Source: Synechococcus sp. UW69 (GTDB lineage: Bacteria > Cyanobacteriota > Cyanobacteriia > PCC-6307 > Cyanobiaceae). Taken from it: a DNA stretch of 64,000 bases. The notes beneath the pieces are model-generated. The model saw only the letters and a program-made list of their open reading frames with translations, made no database searches and had not been told where the DNA came from. The translations under genes were made by a program, and so were the position numbers. Within the stretch, counting starts at the first letter, position 1, and each line of letters starts with the position of its first letter. Shown piece after piece: positions 1 to 9,129 of this stretch. Where the stretch lies: assembly GCF_900474185.1 (NCBI RefSeq), contig NZ_UCNW01000009.1, positions 310,001 to 374,000 of the forward strand, read 5' to 3'.

Positions 1-115
1 ATACCACTGCAGCCGCTGCGGTGGGCACCAGGGCCACGTGTTCAATGACGGACCTCGACCTACCGGCAAGCGCTACTGCAACAACGGTGTCGCCCTCCGC
101 TTCCAGCCCGCTTGA
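1..115 (+). CDS. msrB: Peptide-methionine (R)-S-oxide reductase MsrB, 3' end only
   Basis: This is the C-terminal end of an MsrB-type methionine sulfoxide reductase, which reduces the R epimer of methionine sulfoxide in oxidised proteins. The window opens inside the gene, leaving about 37 residues in the frame starting at base 2. They read through [16 protein letters not shown] and [11 protein letters not shown] to a TGA at 113-115. The CxxC is one half of the MsrB zinc site, GHVF is a family signature, and the Cys in RYCNN is at the usual catalytic position. The 3' end overlaps the N-terminal coding region of the next flavoprotein gene in another frame. The identification rests on this tail alone, but the motif order is highly characteristic. 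Confidence 0.85.
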   Translation, partial: YHCSRCGGHQGHVFNDGPRPTGKRYCNNGVALRFQPA

Positions 116-1355
116 TCTGATCGTCGTTGGCGGTGGACCTGCCGGATACATGGCAGCGATCACGGCTGCCGAGCAGGGGCTACAACGTGTGCTGATTCTC
201 GAAGGCACCCCAGAGCCGCTCCAGAAGGTGCGCATCAGCGGCGGCGGTCGCTGCAATGTGACTCATGCCTGCTGGGACCCCCGTGAACTAGCCACCCATT
301 ACCCCCGTGGTAGTCGACCCTTGCGGGGCCCCTTCAGCCGCTTCGCTTGCGGTGATGCGATCGCTTGGTTTGACGAGCATGGGCTCACGCTGGTGGAGGA
401 ACCCGATGGACGGATGTTCCCGCAGCAGAACCGTTCCGAGGTAGTGATCCAGTGCCTGCAGAAGGCGGCAAGGGCGTCTGGTGTTCAGCTTCGAACCAAG
501 GCGATGGTCCAGCAGGTGCGCGTTCACCCCGAGGGTGGCTTTGTGCTCGAGGGCCGCGGCCTGGAGCCTATGCATGCACGCTGCTTGATGCTGGCTACGG
601 GCGGGCATCCCAGTGGTCGAAAACTGGCGGAGGCCCTCGGCCACCAGGTGGTGCCACCCGTGCCATCGCTGTTCAGCCTCACGCTGCAGGCGCCGGCCCT
701 GACGGCCTGCAGTGGCATTGCCATCGATGATGTGGGTCTTGATCTGAAGCTGGGCACCGAGCGTTTCCGCCAGACCGGGCGGGTGTTGATCACCCACCGT
801 GGTCTGAGTGGTCCGGCCACGCTGCGCCTCTCAGCCTTTGCCGCCAGGGCCTTGCATCAGAGCCGATACAAGGGGGAGCTGAAGCTGGATTGGAGTGCTG
901 GGTTGGGTCGTTCGGGGCTGACCCAGCGGTTTCACCAATGGCGTAAGGAGCAGGCCCGGCGAACCCTTTCAGCAGCGAAGCCCCTGGACCATCTGCCACG
1001 GAGGCTGTGGCACGCCTTTCTGACCATGGCCGGGGTGGAAGCTGAGCGTCGTTGGGCCGACTTGCCGATCAAGACGGAGCGTCAAATGGTGGAGCTGCTC
1101 TGCGCGCAGAGTTTGTCGATCCAGGGGCGTGGGCCGTTCGGGGAGGAGTTCGTCACCGCCGGAGGTGTCGCTTTGGGGGACGTCAACCTGGCCACGATGG
1201 AGAGCCGCCGCTGCTCCGGTCTTTACCTGGCTGGTGAACTGCTGGATGTGGACGGGGTGACCGGCGGTTTCAACTTTCAGGCCTGCTGGAGCGGCGGTTG
1301 GTTGGCGGGCCAGGCGATGGGCGTCGCGCTCACTGAATCTGATCAAACACGGTGA
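87..1355 (+). CDS. NAD(P)/FAD-dependent oxidoreductase, HI0933/BaiN family
   Basis: This is a flavoprotein of the HI0933-like family, about 420 residues and normal for the family. An N-terminal FAD-binding dinucleotide fold is seen in [15 protein letters not shown] near residue 10, followed by the family motif [13 protein letters not shown]. The C-terminal end carries a second FAD-contacting segment, [18 protein letters not shown]. The substrate is unknown for most members. The frame is open further upstream (GTG 21, ATG 45), but that part lies inside the msrB coding end. I chose GTG 87 because it places the Rossmann motif at the usual distance from the N-terminus and leaves only a 29 nt overlap. 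The start is the uncertain part. The 3' end overlaps pilC tail-to-tail by 26 nt. Confidence 0.85.
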   Translation: MSPSASSPLDLIVVGGGPAGYMAAITAAEQGLQRVLILEGTPEPLQKVRISGGGRCNVTHACWDPRELATHYPRGSRPLRGPFSRFACGDAIAWFDEHGLTLVEEPDGRMFPQQNRSEVVIQCLQKAARASGVQLRTKAMVQQVRVHPEGGFVLEGRGLEPMHARCLMLATGGHPSGRKLAEALGHQVVPPVPSLFSLTLQAPALTACSGIAIDDVGLDLKLGTERFRQTGRVLITHRGLSGPATLRLSAFAARALHQSRYKGELKLDWSAGLGRSGLTQRFHQWRKEQARRTLSAAKPLDHLPRRLWHAFLTMAGVEAERRWADLPIKTERQMVELLCAQSLSIQGRGPFGEEFVTAGGVALGDVNLATMESRRCSGLYLAGELLDVDGVTGGFNFQACWSGGWLAGQAMGVALTESDQTR

Positions 1356-2805
1356 ACATCGGCAGGTACATCGCCAGCAGGATGGAGCCCACGATGCCGC
1401 CCACCACCACAATCATTGCGGGCTCGAGCATTGAGGTGAGCGCCTTGACCATGGCTCCGACTTCGTCTTCATAGAAGTCCGCCACCTTGCTGAGCATCTT
1501 GTCCATCTCACCGGTTTCCTCGCCGATGGCCAGCATGTTCAGGGCCATGTCCGGCAGCACCTTGTGGCGGATGAGGGCATTGCTTAAAAGCACTCCCTCC
1601 TGCACCATGCCTCGCGACGCCAGGATGGCGTCGGAAATGATCGAGTTGCCGGCGGTTTCGCTCGAGATCTCCATCGACATCAAAATCGGTACGCCCGCAC
1701 GGGTGAGCGAACTGAAGATTCGACAGAACTGAGCTGTCGCCGTCATCAGAATCAGTTCTCCGAAGAGCGGAAGTTTCAGCACCAGGCGATCGATCGTCCG
1801 ACGGCCGTTGTGGGTGGCATAGAACCGGCCGAGCAGCCAGATGGAAACCAGAATGGCTCCGGCTGCGTAGAGCGCTACAGGCGATCGCAGCAGTTCGCTC
1901 AAATCAACGAGCAGTTGGGTGAAGGCCGGAAGCTCAGCGCCCAAGTCTTCGAAGATTCCCGCGAAGGTCGGGATCAGAAAGATGGTCATGCCCAGGAACA
2001 CAAGGATGGCGATCACCAGCACCGCCACGGGATAGCCCAAGGCTCCCTTGATTTGGTTCTGAAGTTTCGCGTTGTCCTCGAGCAATTTGGCTAGTCGCTT
2101 AAGGGCTTCATCCAGCACACCACCGGCTTCTCCGGCTTCCACCATGGCAATGGTGAGCTGGTCAAACACCTTGCTGTTGGCCCTCATGGCCGTTCCCATC
2201 GCCACGCCTTGATTGACGTCTGAGCTCAGTTCGCTCAATGCCCGTCGGAACAAAGGCAGCTTCTGCTGAGTCGCCATTAAGTCAAGGCCTCGAACGATCG
2301 GAACTCCTGCATCCACAAGTGCTGAGAGTTTGCTCGCCCAAATTGCCTTTTCCTTGACTCCTGGAGGGCGTTCAAAAAGACGTTCAAGCGACTGCATTGC
2401 TGATCCTTTCTTTTCAGCACGTTGTGTCTTGGTTTTTGATTCAGGAAGAATTGATGTTGTTACTTCTTTCGTGTCAATTTTTGTTGATCTTGTCTGTCTT
2501 TGGGCTGGTTCAAGTTTGAGCACGCGTTGGCCACGTCGACGCAACTCTCGGCGTGCGGCAATTTCGCTTGTGGCGCTTATTTCGATTGTCGTTTTTGTGC
2601 CATTTTTGAGCTGACAAGTGGCGATGTAGTCACGTTCTCTTGGTTTAACGATGCCGGACGTGTTGGACCTGCTGATCTGAACGTCAAGGGGTTTGAATCC
2701 GCGTCTTCTTAAATAGTTTTTTGCATTCAGCGGTGATTTTGATTCAACGATCAGATCCTCAATCGTTCCATCTGCTTTTTCGATTTTGACGTTGAAGGTT
2801 GGCAT
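1330..2805 (-). CDS. pilC: Type IV pilus inner-membrane platform protein PilC (T2SSF family)
   Basis: This is the polytopic platform protein of the type IV pilus, which couples the PilB and PilT motors to pilin insertion and removal. Two T2SSF domains lie at about 155-278 and 358-480. Membrane helices are visible near 258-280, 308-328 and 466-486, with the usual PilC ending [13 protein letters not shown]. At 491 residues it is longer than the roughly 400 of most PilC proteins. The extra length is at the N-terminus, where the small PilC N-terminal module seems to occur twice (about 2-44 and 58-99; each has a beta-rich stretch, then a helix with LRRRG). A Lys/Thr-rich linker of about 50 residues follows. 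It is the last gene of pilB-pilT-pilC, 8 nt behind pilT. Confidence 0.93.
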   Translation of the reverse strand: MPTFNVKIEKADGTIEDLIVESKSPLNAKNYLRRRGFKPLDVQISRSNTSGIVKPRERDYIATCQLKNGTKTTIEISATSEIAARRELRRRGQRVLKLEPAQRQTRSTKIDTKEVTTSILPESKTKTQRAEKKGSAMQSLERLFERPPGVKEKAIWASKLSALVDAGVPIVRGLDLMATQQKLPLFRRALSELSSDVNQGVAMGTAMRANSKVFDQLTIAMVEAGEAGGVLDEALKRLAKLLEDNAKLQNQIKGALGYPVAVLVIAILVFLGMTIFLIPTFAGIFEDLGAELPAFTQLLVDLSELLRSPVALYAAGAILVSIWLLGRFYATHNGRRTIDRLVLKLPLFGELILMTATAQFCRIFSSLTRAGVPILMSMEISSETAGNSIISDAILASRGMVQEGVLLSNALIRHKVLPDMALNMLAIGEETGEMDKMLSKVADFYEDEVGAMVKALTSMLEPAMIVVVGGIVGSILLAMYLPMFTVFDQIQ

Positions 2806-2813
2806 TTCAAGCT

Positions 2814-3887
2814 TCAGTTCGTCAGAAGGCGTTCAAGTTCTGATGGTTTGGAGGCTTTGCCCATGGCTTCCGCTTTGGAAACACTCCCTTGATTGACGAG
2901 GTCAGCCAAGGCTTTTTCCAGCGTTTGCATGCCTTGTTCTCCGCCGGTCTGAATCTGCGAGTAGAGCTGTGCCGTTTTCCCCTCTCGGATCAGGTTGGCG
3001 GTGGCGGGGGTGTTGATCAGGATTTCCTGCGCCATCACGCGACCGAACTGTCCTTCTGCAGGGTTCTGACGTCGGCAGAGGGTTTGGGAAAACACAGCCA
3101 CCAAGCTGCCCGAGAGCTGCACACGGATCTGCGTTTGTTGTTCCGGTGGGAAAACGTCGACCATGCGGTCCACGGTCTGTGCTGCTGAGCTGGTGTGGAG
3201 GGTGCCGAAGACGAGATGTCCGGTTTCAGCAGCACTCACGGCAAGTTGGATGGTTTCGAGATCCCGCATCTCACCCACCAGGATCACGTCTGGGTCTTCT
3301 CGCAGTGCGGCCCGCAAGGCGTTGGCGAAGCTGCGGGTGTCTTCGTTCAGCTGACGTTGATGTACCAGGCTTTTGTCGCTCTGGTACACGAATTCGATCG
3401 GGTCTTCGATTGTGAGGATGTGTTCGCTGCGGGTGTGGTTGATGTGATCAAGCAGTGCCGCCAGGGTGGTGGTCTTTCCGGATCCGGTGGGACCAGTTAC
3501 CAGCACAAGCCCCCGGGGCCGCGCGCTGGTCTCCAGCACCACTGGTGGAAGGTTGAGCAATTCAACGCTGGGGATCTTGCTGCCGAGGGCCCTTAGGCAG
3601 GCGGCATAGCTTCCTTTCTGGCGGTAAACGTTGACGCGGAAGCGTGCAACGCCCTTCAGGCCGTAGGCGCAGTCCAGTTCCCAAGTCTGTTCCAGCGTCT
3701 TGCGCTGGCTGTTGTTGAGCATCGAGAAGATCAGCTTGTTGCAGTCCTCCTCGGCCAGCGGCCGATCCGTCATCGGCCGAAGCTCGCCGCTGAAGCGGCC
3801 GTAGGGCGGTTGACCGGTGGCGAGGTGAAGATCGCTTCCACCGCCCTTCACCAGTTGTTCCATCAGGTCTTCGATCATCAGATCCAT
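2814..3887 (-). CDS. pilT: Type IV pilus retraction ATPase PilT
   Basis: This is the hexameric cytoplasmic ATPase that depolymerises the type IV pilus and powers retraction. Motifs in order are Walker A GPTGSGKT (132-139), Asp box EDPIEF (161-166), Walker B DPDVILVGEMRD (199-209) and His box GTLHT (228-232). The length is 357 residues, typical for PilT. An upstream in-frame ATG at 3968 lies inside pilB. I chose ATG 3887 because a strong GAGGAG ribosome site sits about 8 nt ahead of it and the pilB stop is only 10 nt upstream. It is the middle gene of pilB-pilT-pilC. PilB is the alternative in this superfamily, but the short N-terminus and absence of a zinc module argue for PilT. Confidence 0.95.
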   Translation of the reverse strand: MDLMIEDLMEQLVKGGGSDLHLATGQPPYGRFSGELRPMTDRPLAEEDCNKLIFSMLNNSQRKTLEQTWELDCAYGLKGVARFRVNVYRQKGSYAACLRALGSKIPSVELLNLPPVVLETSARPRGLVLVTGPTGSGKTTTLAALLDHINHTRSEHILTIEDPIEFVYQSDKSLVHQRQLNEDTRSFANALRAALREDPDVILVGEMRDLETIQLAVSAAETGHLVFGTLHTSSAAQTVDRMVDVFPPEQQTQIRVQLSGSLVAVFSQTLCRRQNPAEGQFGRVMAQEILINTPATANLIREGKTAQLYSQIQTGGEQGMQTLEKALADLVNQGSVSKAEAMGKASKPSELERLLTN

Positions 3888-3897
3888 GACCGGCTCC

Positions 3898-5766
3898 TCA
3901 GTGGCGTGGTGTAAGGCAATAAGGGCATTCGAGCCAGCCTTCCTGCAGACCGGCTCCGCATCCTTCACAAGTCATTGTGCTGAGGGCACGGGCTCTGCGC
4001 TCGGATTCCAGTCCGGAATCCGTCAGCACCATGCGCCCCACCTCTTCCAGCGTTGTTTCGCCCTTTCGCACCAGTTCGAGGCTGTAGCCCAGCAGGGTCA
4101 CCATCCCTGATTCAAGGGCCAGCTGTCGGATCACATCAGTGCTGGCGCCTCTGGAGATGGCAGTGGCCATGTCGTCCTGGATGCGCAGTACCTCGTAGAC
4201 CCCGACACGTCCCTTGTAACCACTTCCTTTGCAGTGGGAGCAGACCTGTTCGCCGGGACCGTGATGGTGAGCCTTGAAGAAGGTGACCTGGGTTTCACGG
4301 CTCGCCATCAGCCCGAAGCGCCCCAGCTCCTGCTCTCCGGGTTGGTAGGGCTCGCGGCAGTGCGGGCAGACCCGTCGCAGCAAACGCTGGGAGACGATCC
4401 CGATGAGAGAGGCCGACACCATGAACGGCTCTACGCCCATTTCGTCCAGTCGTGCAATGGTGCTCGGCGCATCGTTGGCATGCAGGGTGCTGAGCACTAG
4501 GTGACCGGTGAGTGCTGCCTCAATCGCGGTTTTGGCTGTTTCCAGATCACGGGTTTCTCCCACCAGCAGAACGTCTGGGTCCTGGCGCATGAAGGCCCGC
4601 AGTGCCGTGGCGAAATCGAAGCCCTTCTCACGGTTCACCTGGCATTGGGTGATGCCCGGCAGGGTGTATTCGATCGGGTCCTCCACCGTGGAGATGTTGA
4701 TGCCCGGATCGTTGCGCTCGGCCAGGAGTGAATAAAGCGTGGTGGACTTGCCGGATCCTGTTGGTCCGGTGACCAGGATCATTCCGAAGGGCTTGGAGCC
4801 CAGATCCCTAACCAGTGCCAAGGCGTCGGGATCACTGATCAGTTTGTCCAAGCCCAGCTGTGTTGCACCGCTGTCCAGCAGGCGCAAACAGACCTTTTCG
4901 CCGAAGCGACTGGGCAGAGTGTTGACCCGGAAATCAACCACCCGATCGCGGTATTTGCGGCGGATGCGGCCGTCCTGGGCCTGACGACGCTCGGCGATAT
5001 CAAGATCCGCCAGGATCTTGAAACGGGATGTCACCGCGGGAATGAGCCGACTGGGGAGCGGTTCGACGTATTGCTGAAGCACCCCGTCCTGGCGGAACCG
5101 CAGACGCAGACCCTTCTGTTGTGGTTCCACGTGGATGTCGCTGGCATTGATTGACATCGCTTGCAGCAGGATTCGGTCCACCAGGGTCACCACCGGCGAA
5201 GCTTCCGCATCCTTCAGCCTCGTTTCCAGGTCAATAGCGTCCTGGGCTTGCTGGCTCTCCTCGCCCTCATCGTTCTCCAGCACCCCATCGGTGTTGAATC
5301 CCTCCAGAAAGGATTCAGTGCTGATTTCGTCAGTGCTTGTTTGTGGAGGCCCGGCGGTCTCCGCAGGAGCAGGTGCATGAGCCTCTTTGATCTGCGGAGG
5401 TGTCGTATCGCTTTGCGGCGAAAGGTTCACTTCTGCATGCAAGGCCCGCTGCAGATCCGCTTCGATGGCTGGGTGCAGGCGGATCGTGCGCTGTTGTTCT
5501 GGCAGCTGATCGATCAGGTGGTGCCATTCCTGGTCACGCCACTGACTGGGAATGGCGATGTCGAGGTGGTCAGCACCGATTGCGATCGGCATGGCCTGGA
5601 GTGCTCGCCACTGATCGAGGCCAATGTCCGGGAGGGCCTCGTCCAGCAGGTTGCGGCTTGCCAGCAACTGGTCCGGTCCCGGAACAGGCTGCTGCAGCAA
5701 CAGTTCAAGCGCGAAACGCTGCCGCGCCGTGTCGCCGGCATCAGGGGTGGGCAGCGTCAGTGTCAT
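3898..5766 (-). CDS. pilB: Type IV pilus assembly ATPase PilB (GspE/PilB family)
   Basis: This is the extension motor of the type IV pilus. The secretion-ATPase core contains Walker A GPTGSGKS (334-341), EDPIEY (362-367), DPDVLLVGETRD (396-407) and STLHAND (426-432). A Cys pair at 467-470 (CPHC) and another at 509-512 (CSHC) form the zinc module of PilB. The first 180 residues hold no clear MshEN motif and include an acidic, Pro-rich linker, so the N-domain looks diverged. The C-terminus adds about 25 residues with CEGC and CPYC, a likely extra zinc ribbon. It is first in the pilB-pilT-pilC operon and divergent from grpE across about 90 nt that should hold both promoters. Confidence 0.95.
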   Translation of the reverse strand: MTLTLPTPDAGDTARQRFALELLLQQPVPGPDQLLASRNLLDEALPDIGLDQWRALQAMPIAIGADHLDIAIPSQWRDQEWHHLIDQLPEQQRTIRLHPAIEADLQRALHAEVNLSPQSDTTPPQIKEAHAPAPAETAGPPQTSTDEISTESFLEGFNTDGVLENDEGEESQQAQDAIDLETRLKDAEASPVVTLVDRILLQAMSINASDIHVEPQQKGLRLRFRQDGVLQQYVEPLPSRLIPAVTSRFKILADLDIAERRQAQDGRIRRKYRDRVVDFRVNTLPSRFGEKVCLRLLDSGATQLGLDKLISDPDALALVRDLGSKPFGMILVTGPTGSGKSTTLYSLLAERNDPGINISTVEDPIEYTLPGITQCQVNREKGFDFATALRAFMRQDPDVLLVGETRDLETAKTAIEAALTGHLVLSTLHANDAPSTIARLDEMGVEPFMVSASLIGIVSQRLLRRVCPHCREPYQPGEQELGRFGLMASRETQVTFFKAHHHGPGEQVCSHCKGSGYKGRVGVYEVLRIQDDMATAISRGASTDVIRQLALESGMVTLLGYSLELVRKGETTLEEVGRMVLTDSGLESERRARALSTMTCEGCGAGLQEGWLECPYCLTPRH

Positions 5767-5856
5767 GGGTTGCGGCCGAGGTGCGGGCTTCCGCAGCTTG
5801 TGGGAGGTAAGCGTTGCCCTTCAACATGTCTAGACAGCAATCCCTGAGCGGTCAGC

Positions 5857-6522
5857 ATGAGCGGCGACGCCTCCACCCCAGAGCAGGATCAGACCGTTGA
5901 GTCTGGTGCTGTTCCAGCCACCCCGGATTCCACTCCGGATGCGTCAGAGGCAACCTCCGATCAGGCACCCGCAGCTGTTGATCCGGCGGATCGGATGCAG
6001 CAACTCGAGCAGGAGTTGACCACGCTGAAGCAGGAGCACGAGACGCTCAATGGCCAATATGTGCGCATTGCGGCGGACTTCGACAACTTCCGCAAGCGAC
6101 AGAGCCGCGATCAGGACGACATGCGTCAGCAGCTGGTCTGTTCGACCCTCACGGAAATTCTTCCGGTCGTCGACAACTTTGAGCGGGCCCGTCAGCAGCT
6201 CAATCCTGAAGGTGAGGAAGCTCAGGCTCTGCACCGCAGTTACCAGGGTCTGTACAAGCAACTGGTGGATGTGCTGAAGCAGCAGGGCGTGGCACGGATG
6301 GAGGTGGTCGGCCAGGAGTTCGACCCGAATCTGCATGAGGCCGTGTTGCGAGAAGAAAGCAGCGAGTTCGCTGAGGATGTGGTGTGTGAAGAGCTCCAGC
6401 GTGGTTACCACCGCGATGGACGTGTGCTGCGCCACGCGATGGTGAAGGTGTCGATGGGTCCCGGACCGTCCGATGCAGCGCCGGTTGAGGCCGCACCGGA
6501 TCAGACGGCGGAGGAGGCCTGA
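5857..6522 (+). CDS. grpE: Nucleotide exchange factor GrpE
   Basis: GrpE is the co-chaperone that releases ADP from DnaK. The 221-residue protein has an acidic, low-complexity N-terminus (1-45), a long coiled-coil helix (about 45-80) and a compact C-terminal head with [19 protein letters not shown], a clear GrpE signature. The ATG at 5857 gives the expected length. The stop codon overlaps the dnaJ start by one base, so the two are translationally coupled. Heat control would be expected from known biology, but I see no clear CIRCE element in the short region upstream. Confidence 0.96.
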   Translation: MSGDASTPEQDQTVESGAVPATPDSTPDASEATSDQAPAAVDPADRMQQLEQELTTLKQEHETLNGQYVRIAADFDNFRKRQSRDQDDMRQQLVCSTLTEILPVVDNFERARQQLNPEGEEAQALHRSYQGLYKQLVDVLKQQGVARMEVVGQEFDPNLHEAVLREESSEFAEDVVCEELQRGYHRDGRVLRHAMVKVSMGPGPSDAAPVEAAPDQTAEEA

Positions 6523-7658
6523 TGGCCAACTTCTATGACCTGCTCGGCGTCAGTCGGGATGTGGATCCTGACAGCCTCAAGCAGGCTTATCGCCGCATGG
6601 CGCGTCAGTACCACCCCGACATCAATAAAGATCCCGGTGCTGAGGACCGTTTCAAGGAAATTGGTCGTGCCTACGAAGTGCTGAGTGATCCGCAGACCCG
6701 TGCCCGTTACGACCAGTTCGGTGAAGCCGGTCTTGGTGGTGCGGCTGGCGCCCCGGACATGGGCGACATGGGCGGGTTCGCTGATCTGTTCGAGACGTTT
6801 TTCCAGGGATTCGGTGGACCCGGCGGAGCCGGTGGTGGTCGGCCGCGGCGTCAGGGTCCCCAGCAGGGCGATGATCTTCGCTACGACCTAACGATCGATT
6901 TCGAGCAGGCGGTTTTCGGCCAAGAGCAGGAGATCAAGATCCCGCATCTGGAGACTTGCGACACCTGCGGCGGCAGCGGTGCCAAGGCGGGTAGTGGACC
7001 CACCACCTGCGGAACTTGCGGTGGTGTCGGGCAGGTGCGCCGTGCCACTCGGACCCCCTTCGGCAGCTTTACCCAGGTCGCCGAATGTCCCACCTGTGGT
7101 GGGACGGGACAGGTGATTGCGGATCCCTGCGGATCCTGTGGTGGCCAGGGTGTCAACCAGGTGCGCAAGAAGCTGCGGATCAACATTCCTGCCGGGGTGG
7201 ACACCGGAACACGGCTTCGGGTCTCGGGCGAAGGCAATGCGGGACCCCGGGGAGGCCCTTCCGGTGACCTTTACGTCTTTCTGACCGTCCGCAATCATCC
7301 ACGCCTCCAGCGGGATGGCTTGAACGTCTTTTCGGAGGTGAAGGTCAGCTACCTCCAGGCGATTCTCGGCGACACGATCGAGGTGGAAACCGTGGATGGA
7401 ACCAAGGAGCTGAACATCCCTGCCGGCACGCAGCCCGGCACCGTGCTCACCCTGCCGAATCACGGCATTCCCAAACTTGGCAATCCGGTGGCGCGGGGTG
7501 ACCAGCGCGTGACGGTCACCGTCGATCTGCCGAAGCGGCTCAGCGATACGGAGCGGGATCTTCTGGAACAGCTGGCGGGTCACCATTCCGCTCGTGGCAA
7601 GCAGCACCACCACCACAACAGTGGATTGTTCGCTCGCTTGTTTGGTCAGAAGGGATGA
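6522..7658 (+). CDS. dnaJ: Chaperone protein DnaJ (type I Hsp40)
   Basis: DnaJ is the Hsp40 partner that delivers clients to DnaK and stimulates its ATPase. The N-terminal J domain has HPD at 31-33. A Gly-rich linker (about 68-115) follows, then four CxxCxGxG zinc motifs at 146-153, 163-170, 189-196 and 203-210, and the two C-terminal substrate domains. The length of 378 is normal. The tail has a His-rich run before [11 protein letters not shown]. It overlaps grpE by one base and the following TusA-like gene by four bases, so grpE, dnaJ, the TusA-like gene and rsgA are likely read as one message. Confidence 0.97.
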   Translation: MANFYDLLGVSRDVDPDSLKQAYRRMARQYHPDINKDPGAEDRFKEIGRAYEVLSDPQTRARYDQFGEAGLGGAAGAPDMGDMGGFADLFETFFQGFGGPGGAGGGRPRRQGPQQGDDLRYDLTIDFEQAVFGQEQEIKIPHLETCDTCGGSGAKAGSGPTTCGTCGGVGQVRRATRTPFGSFTQVAECPTCGGTGQVIADPCGSCGGQGVNQVRKKLRINIPAGVDTGTRLRVSGEGNAGPRGGPSGDLYVFLTVRNHPRLQRDGLNVFSEVKVSYLQAILGDTIEVETVDGTKELNIPAGTQPGTVLTLPNHGIPKLGNPVARGDQRVTVTVDLPKRLSDTERDLLEQLAGHHSARGKQHHHHNSGLFARLFGQKG

Positions 7659-7882
7659 GCAGGCGTTCCCTGGATTTGCGGGGAACGCCCTGTCCGGTGA
7701 ATTTCATTCGCTGCAAGCTCACCCTCGAGCAGATGAGCTCCGGTGACTGTCTTGAGGTCTGTCTCGACAGAGGCGAGCCGGAGGCCATGGTCCTGCCGGG
7801 ATTAAGGGATGCCGGTCATCGTGTCCAGTGCGTTGAGCAAACGCCAGATGCAGTCACCATCGAGGTGATCTGTGGTGGCTGA
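7655..7882 (+). CDS. TusA/SirA-like sulfurtransferase family protein
   Basis: This 75-residue protein has the TusA/SirA/YeeD fold signature [13 protein letters not shown], with the conserved Cys-Pro at 13-14. In characterised members that Cys carries a persulfide for tRNA thiolation or other sulfur transfer. The rest matches the small alpha/beta family: a helix after CP, then GDCLEVCLD, then a GH..V strand near the C-terminus. The start ATG overlaps the dnaJ stop (ATGA) and the 3' end overlaps rsgA by 11 nt. The family assignment is firm. The acceptor of the sulfur cannot be read from sequence, and this may be a TusA-like protein outside the E. coli tRNA pathway. Confidence 0.85.
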   Translation: MSRRSLDLRGTPCPVNFIRCKLTLEQMSSGDCLEVCLDRGEPEAMVLPGLRDAGHRVQCVEQTPDAVTIEVICGG

Positions 7883-8789
7883 CACCAGCAGCTCCGTGGC
7901 TTCGGGGATGGTGGTGGCGCTTCAGGCCAATTACCTTGAAGTCGAGCTGGACGTCGCCCCTGCCGGATGCCCAGGGCGACTGCTCTGCACGCGTCGCACC
8001 CGATTGACCCATCGGGGGGACGCGGTCTATGTCGGTGATCGGGTTTTCGTCGAGGCGATTGACCCAGGCCAGGCCCGCGCTGTTGTGGCCGACGTGGAGC
8101 CACGCCATAGCTTTCTGTCACGGCCACCAGTGGCCAATGTCTCGTTGGTGGCTGTGGTGTTGGCTGTGGAGCAGCCCAGTTTTGACCCTGATCAGGCTAG
8201 TCGCTTCCTGTTGACGGCGGAACGCACGGGGCTGGACGTGATCCTTCTGCTCACCAAGACAGACCTCATTTCAGCCGCAGCTCTCGAGCGGCTCGTGACT
8301 CGTTTGAAGGGGTGGGGGTATGACCCTCTGGCGCTCTGCAGTACCTCCGGAATGGGCATGGATGCCCTACGGCAACGCTTGGCTGGCGCAGAGCTGTCGG
8401 TGCTCTGTGGGCCCTCTGGGGTGGGCAAAAGCAGCCTGCTCAACCATCTGCGTCCTGATCTTCAACTTCGTACGGCTGCGGTGTCTGGACGCTTGCAGCG
8501 CGGTCGCCACACCACCCGCCACGTGGAGCTGTTTCCTCTGGGGCCAAGCGCGAGGGTGGCCGATACCCCCGGCTTCAACCGTCCTGATCTGCCGGATGAT
8601 CCGCAGGAACTGGCGATCCTTTTTCCGGAGCTCCGGCAGCAACTGGATCCCTGGCCCTGCAGGTTTCGCGATTGCTTGCATCGCGGCGAGCCCGGCTGCG
8701 GCGTCTCCAGCGATTGGGAGCGCTATCCCCTCTACAAGGCTGCGTTGATTGAGCAGAGCAGCCTCAGCCGCCCATCCCGGGGAGGTTGA
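7872..8789 (+). CDS. rsgA: Small ribosomal subunit biogenesis GTPase RsgA
   Basis: RsgA is a circularly permuted GTPase that checks late maturation of the 30S subunit. The order of motifs shows the permutation: G4 LLTKTDL (126-132) comes before G1 GPSGVGKSS (180-188), with G3 DTPGF later. An OB-like N-terminal domain precedes the GTPase part. The C-terminal zinc module is seen in [14 protein letters not shown]. The length is 305 residues, normal for the family. The start is a GTG at 7872 inside the 3' end of the TusA-like gene. The 3' end overlaps the opposing ebfC gene by 26 nt. Confidence 0.95.
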   Translation: MVADTSSSVASGMVVALQANYLEVELDVAPAGCPGRLLCTRRTRLTHRGDAVYVGDRVFVEAIDPGQARAVVADVEPRHSFLSRPPVANVSLVAVVLAVEQPSFDPDQASRFLLTAERTGLDVILLLTKTDLISAAALERLVTRLKGWGYDPLALCSTSGMGMDALRQRLAGAELSVLCGPSGVGKSSLLNHLRPDLQLRTAAVSGRLQRGRHTTRHVELFPLGPSARVADTPGFNRPDLPDDPQELAILFPELRQQLDPWPCRFRDCLHRGEPGCGVSSDWERYPLYKAALIEQSSLSRPSRGG

Positions 8790-9105
8790 GGTTTAGGCCA
8801 CCGGTGAGTTCCTCCATCCGGCCCTTCATCGTGGCGGTGGATTGCTCATAGGCCGCTTGCAGGGCTTCCAGGGTCGCCGCTTCGCTCGCTTGTTGACCCT
8901 CCTGCAGCAGGGCCGGGTCCAGCCGAACTCGCAGTGGTTGTTGGTTGCCCGATAGCCAGACACTGGCGCGCCCATCGTTGCTCTGGCCTTCGATCTCCAT
9001 CCCGTCCAGTTCGTCCTGCAGAGCCTGAGCGTTCTGCTGAATCTCCTGGGCCTTCTTGAAGGCTTCGGTGAGTTGACCGAAATTTGGGAGTCCGAACCCT
9101 GCCAT
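8764..9105 (-). CDS. ebfC: YbaB/EbfC family nucleoid-associated protein
   Basis: This is a small DNA-binding protein of the YbaB/EbfC family, 113 residues, usually dimeric and associated with the nucleoid. The N-terminal helix [20 protein letters not shown] is the family hallmark, followed by a beta hairpin ([20 protein letters not shown]) and a C-terminal helix ending in a Gly/Leu-rich tail. It lies 24 nt downstream of murB's likely transcript partner on the same strand region and runs tail-to-tail into rsgA. In other cyanobacteria this gene is also found next to murB and murC. Confidence 0.9.
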   Translation of the reverse strand: MAGFGLPNFGQLTEAFKKAQEIQQNAQALQDELDGMEIEGQSNDGRASVWLSGNQQPLRVRLDPALLQEGQQASEAATLEALQAAYEQSTATMKGRMEELTGGLNLNLPGMGG

Positions 9106-9129
9106 GGCGATCCTGTGGGAGTCGGAAGG

